A stretch of 64,000 bases of DNA from Bacillota bacterium (GTDB lineage: Bacteria > Bacillota > Clostridia > Lachnospirales > Lachnospiraceae), in the NCBI GenBank assembly GCA_023407575.1, contig JAEYLX010000006.1, forward strand, positions 62,001-126,000. The letters are read 5' to 3'. The notes beneath the pieces are model-generated. The model saw only the letters and a program-made list of their open reading frames with translations, did not search any database and was not told where the DNA came from. The position numbers and the translations under genes were made by a program. Of the stretch, positions 61,213-64,000 are shown piece after piece. The stretch's first letter is position 1, and every line of letters begins with the position of its first letter.

Positions 61213-61701
61213 TTGAGGTTAATAATTACTGATACGGATGCCTCATTTTTAAAAACGAATTCAGAAGACATGGTTATTACGAACAATGATAAAATTCATA
61301 ATTGCATTGGCTGTTTTGGGTGTTGGATAAAGACCCCCGGCAAGTGTGTCATTACTGATGGTTTTGAAGAATTGGGTAAATATTTTAGTAAATGTTCTGA
61401 ACTAATTCTTGTAAGCAAATGTACATATGGTAGTGCAAGTCCTTTTGTTAAAAATGTTTTAGACAGAGCTATATCCTACATACATCCTGATTTTGTAATT
61501 CGTAATGGTGAAATGCATCATAAAAGAAGGTATTCCAATAAGATTAAGCTGTCCGCTTATTATTATGGCGAAAACATTCTTTCCGATGAGAAAGAAACCG
61601 CCAAACGACTTATGCAAGCAAACGTAATAAATTATGACGGCGAAGTTGGAACAATCGCATTCTTTCAAAATTCAGAGGAACTAAGAGGTGTCGTCCTATG
61701 A
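61213..61701 (+). CDS. Flavodoxin-like protein with CxxCFGCW motif
   Basis: A 162-residue short flavodoxin-fold protein. NCIGCFGCWIKTPGKCVITD carries the cysteine pattern of NADPH-dependent FMN reductases, and LVSKCTYGSASPFVKNVLDR is the second FMN segment. The usual N-terminal GSPR-type FMN loop is missing, and the next gene supplies one. I start at TTG 61213 behind AGGGGGA. The ATG at 61195 overlaps that site. Its stop overlaps the next gene's start, suggesting a two-subunit enzyme. Confidence 0.72.
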   Translation: MRLIITDTDASFLKTNSEDMVITNNDKIHNCIGCFGCWIKTPGKCVITDGFEELGKYFSKCSELILVSKCTYGSASPFVKNVLDRAISYIHPDFVIRNGEMHHKRRYSNKIKLSAYYYGENILSDEKETAKRLMQANVINYDGEVGTIAFFQNSEELRGVVL

Positions 61702-62327
61702 AAATTGCAATGATAAATGGTAGCCCAAAATCAAAAGATAGTACAAGCGGACAAATCCTAAAGGAGTTGAAAACCTGCTTAAATAAGGATGTGACTTATA
61801 TTGAATATCAATTTAATAAACCACAACCCTCCCAAGAGTCACTTCTTACCTTGAACGATGTTGATGTTCTTGTATTTGCTTTTCCACTCTATGTAGACGG
61901 TATCCCCTCTCACCTACTATCCTGTTTGGAAATAATACAACAATTTGGTTTAGCCAACAAAAATATAACCGTTTATTGTATTGTTAATTCCGGATTTTAT
62001 GATGGTATTCAAAACTCCAATGCGATAGAAATCTTACATAATTGGTGCAGGCATATGGAGCTTAAATGGGGAATGGGTATTGGCATCGGTGGAGGCGGAG
62101 CCTTACTTTCTATGAGTGGAGTTCCTCTGGGAAAAGGGCCAAAGAAATCAGTCGGTTTAGCTTTTACTCAATTGGCAAAGAACATTGAACAAAAGTCCAG
62201 TTCCGACAACATTTATACGAATATTAACTTTCCACGTTTTCTTTATAAATTAATGGCTCAATTAGGCTGGCGACAGTTAATTAAGCTGAATGGCAAAAAA
62301 GCCAAGGATTTAAACTACAGATACTAG
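61698..62327 (+). CDS. NAD(P)H-dependent oxidoreductase, flavodoxin fold
   Basis: A 209-residue partner of the preceding gene. It starts IAMINGSPKSKDSTSGQILK, an FMN phosphate-binding loop, then VLVFAFPLYVDGIPSHLLSC, GIGIGGGGALLSMSGVPLGK, and a basic C-terminal region. The ATGA overlap with 61213-61701 implies translational coupling. It probably reduces a small electrophile with FMN; substrate unknown. A terminator follows. Confidence 0.78.
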   Translation: MKIAMINGSPKSKDSTSGQILKELKTCLNKDVTYIEYQFNKPQPSQESLLTLNDVDVLVFAFPLYVDGIPSHLLSCLEIIQQFGLANKNITVYCIVNSGFYDGIQNSNAIEILHNWCRHMELKWGMGIGIGGGGALLSMSGVPLGKGPKKSVGLAFTQLAKNIEQKSSSDNIYTNINFPRFLYKLMAQLGWRQLIKLNGKKAKDLNYRY

Positions 62328-62360
62328 ATTGCTATCAAAATTAGTTTAATTACTTTCAAA

Positions 62361-62390
62361 AAAAAATTACCTGCAAAGGTAATTTTTTTA
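62361..62390. terminator. Bidirectional terminator
   Basis: AAAAAATTACC, loop TGCAAA, GGTAATTTTTT. Runs of A and T on both sides let it serve the reductase gene on the plus strand and the convergent serine hydrolase on the minus strand. Confidence 0.85.
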
Positions 62391-62411
62391 TATGTTATAA
62401 TTAAATTTATA

Positions 62412-64000
62412 TCAAGAGGATGCAATTTTAATTGCAAATTCTGCATCCTGTTTTCCCGCAAAAACAATGTAGCCCTTTAGCGGTAGCGTAACAGTAGATT
62501 CTTTATTAATGATTGAGTTGCTAAGCATGACTCCATATTCATTATAAACGGTGAAGGAAGCCTCCTTCGGTAGCTTAACACTGATTTTTTTCTTTCCTGA
62601 AGCTTGATCAATTTTATACCATTGTGCAAAACCTTCTTTACCAATTTTAACGGTGAAGGAAGATTTTGAAGATAGTGGTTTCACATTATCCTCTGATATC
62701 AATAAGCTCCCATTACTTTTCAGATATTCTGTGTTTCTGACTTTATAAAAAAAGTAATCACTCAAATCTCTACCATTGACTCCAGGTATCTGAAGATCAG
62801 CTTTCGCATTATTTTTATCTATGATCTTAGCATAATCACAATACCCCTCCAAATCCTGCAGTATATATAATTTGGATATCAGTGATAGGGAATACGCTGC
62901 TGAATCATACTTTTCATTTATCACAAAATATAGTTTATTATCTCTCTGGCGCCAGGTCGCCAACACATCATCAGAAATTGGATTATTCACTATCTTCTGT
63001 CCCTGATAAACAGAAGTGGGAATCTGGCTAATGCCATGAAGCATGCTATATCCGGAGATATTAAGATAAGTTAACCCATTCGTCTCAGTTATAAAATTTA
63101 TATAAGTGCTTCCATCATAGGAATAGAATTTTCCATCACCTGTATATGTAAACTTTTTCCCCTGCAAATTCTTAAAAATTGCATCTGATAAGGTAAGTAT
63201 TCCATCCTTACTAATGGTTACTTTACTAACGCCATTATAATAAGCATAAAGGCCCTCGAACTTCCTTATATTACTTGGCATTTCAGCCTTTATTGGCTTT
63301 GTAAAGGTTTTATAAGGCTTGATTTCATCTATAACACCTTTTGCCTTTAAAGCAGAAAGCAAAACCTCCTGTGCCATGGCTTGATTATAAGTACTTGCAC
63401 CACCAGTGGATAGTACAGCCATTGCCATATTATGATCTGGTAAAACAATCATACATCCATGATATTGAAGCGTATCTCCTCCCTTTACCAAAGCTTTGAT
63501 TCCATATTCATTGAATGGATAAGTATCCACACTATCCCACCCAAGGCCATAGGACAGAGGTCCGACTTCACCCTCGGGCCAAATACCGTTAAGATATTCC
63601 GGATTCATCATAGCTTTAACGGAATCGGCGGATAAAACCTTATTTGTCTCCTTCGTCATAAAAACCTCAGCAAATTTACATATTTCCTCTGCTGTTGAAT
63701 AGATTCCACCTGCACCGATTGCATTCGTGTTTTCTACCGGTAATGCAATGTCACTGCCAATCTGATATGCTTTAACAAGCTGATTTCGATCAAAATTATC
63801 CTTCGGTGTTTTTGTCAAACGTAAACCTAAGGGCTGATCAATATTTTCTTTTATGTATTCAGTAAAACTAATTCCTGTAACTTTTTCAACTAGAATTTGC
63901 GCCAAACTAAATCCGTCGTTACAGTAAACAGAGAACTCACCTGGATCTGCTTTCAACCTGGAAACGGACAATCTGCTCAACAAATTATTATAAGTTGATG
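62412..64000 (-). CDS. Serine hydrolase, class C beta-lactamase family (N-terminus beyond window)
   Basis: The frame is open to base 64000, and at least 529 residues are visible. The sequence GEFSVYCNDGFSLAQILVEK contains the YxN motif of class C beta-lactamase/DD-peptidase folds. Further on, GIYSTAEEICKFAEVF and GLGWDS match the family core. The SxxK nucleophile must lie outside the window. A C-terminal region of about 280 residues (after residue 250) is a separate beta-rich domain, as in clostridial penicillin-binding-protein-like esterases. TTG 63983 is not the real start, since homologous residues precede it. Confidence 0.85.
   Translation of the reverse strand, partial: STYNNLLSRLSVSRLKADPGEFSVYCNDGFSLAQILVEKVTGISFTEYIKENIDQPLGLRLTKTPKDNFDRNQLVKAYQIGSDIALPVENTNAIGAGGIYSTAEEICKFAEVFMTKETNKVLSADSVKAMMNPEYLNGIWPEGEVGPLSYGLGWDSVDTYPFNEYGIKALVKGGDTLQYHGCMIVLPDHNMAMAVLSTGGASTYNQAMAQEVLLSALKAKGVIDEIKPYKTFTKPIKAEMPSNIRKFEGLYAYYNGVSKVTISKDGILTLSDAIFKNLQGKKFTYTGDGKFYSYDGSTYINFITETNGLTYLNISGYSMLHGISQIPTSVYQGQKIVNNPISDDVLATWRQRDNKLYFVINEKYDSAAYSLSLISKLYILQDLEGYCDYAKIIDKNNAKADLQIPGVNGRDLSDYFFYKVRNTEYLKSNGSLLISEDNVKPLSSKSSFTVKIGKEGFAQWYKIDQASGKKKISVKLPKEASFTVYNEYGVMLSNSIINKESTVTLPLKGYIVFAGKQDAEFAIKIASS

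Noticed and set aside
1..64000. CRISPR arrays, insertion sequences, prophage
   Set aside because: No regularly spaced repeats, transposase, integrase or phage structural genes were recognised.

Overview
The window looks like chromosomal DNA of a low-GC, spore-forming member of the Clostridia, most likely Lachnospiraceae (a Lachnoclostridium/Clostridium phytofermentans-like genome). The reasons are the AT-rich composition, strong AGGAGG-type ribosome binding sites, GTG and TTG starts, a T-box leader, a YtvI-like protein, a DUF1540 protein, a LysM/helical-bundle protein, and several ECF sigma/anti-sigma pairs. The assignment rests on gene content and sequence style only. No database search was possible. 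There is no rRNA, CRISPR array, prophage or recognisable insertion sequence.

Region 1 (1-21 kb) is mostly core metabolism. It holds a serC fragment, ilvD-ilvB, a phosphate uptake operon (Pit transporter and DUF47 partner, preceded by an array of Pho-box-like repeats), a YtvI-like membrane protein, leuB-leuC-leuD with a divergent LysR regulator, a lipoprotein, mutY, a heterodimeric ABC exporter, an AraC regulator and a nitroreductase-like protein. ilvDB and leuBCD together cover much of branched-chain amino-acid synthesis, although ilvC and ilvN are not in the window.

Region 2 (21-32 kb) holds tRNA-Gly(GCC) and a GpsA-like gene placed between two copies of a 76-nt element, each followed by a terminator. 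A 2H phosphoesterase and a class II lysyl-tRNA synthetase under a T-box riboswitch come next. The most striking block is a tight three-gene operon (26.7-31.9 kb): a TerB_N/TerB_C-type protein, a BrxD-like P-loop ATPase and an Lhr/BrxHI-like helicase. This resembles the ATPase/helicase pair of type 2 BREX, but no methyltransferase or PglZ is present. It is the best candidate here for an under-described defence or DNA-processing system.

Region 3 (32-64 kb) is an accessory zone of short, independently transcribed genes: acetyltransferases, regulators of the AraC, TetR, HxlR and MerR families, flavodoxin-like reductases, glycosyltransferases, methyltransferases, ECF sigma factors, an orphan CDI-type immunity protein, galE and rfbB. 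Several genes are decaying, including two GNAT genes with internal deletions and one frameshifted small gene. The zone is rich in readable control sites: two TetR-type operators, a MerR-type 19-bp-spacer promoter, a 19-bp perfect inverted repeat before a methyltransferase, a duplicated promoter module, and two matching leader-peptide/anti-Shine-Dalgarno arrangements upstream of acetyltransferase genes.

Both window edges cut genes: serC on the left loses its C-terminal half, and a class C beta-lactamase-like serine hydrolase on the right loses its N-terminus.
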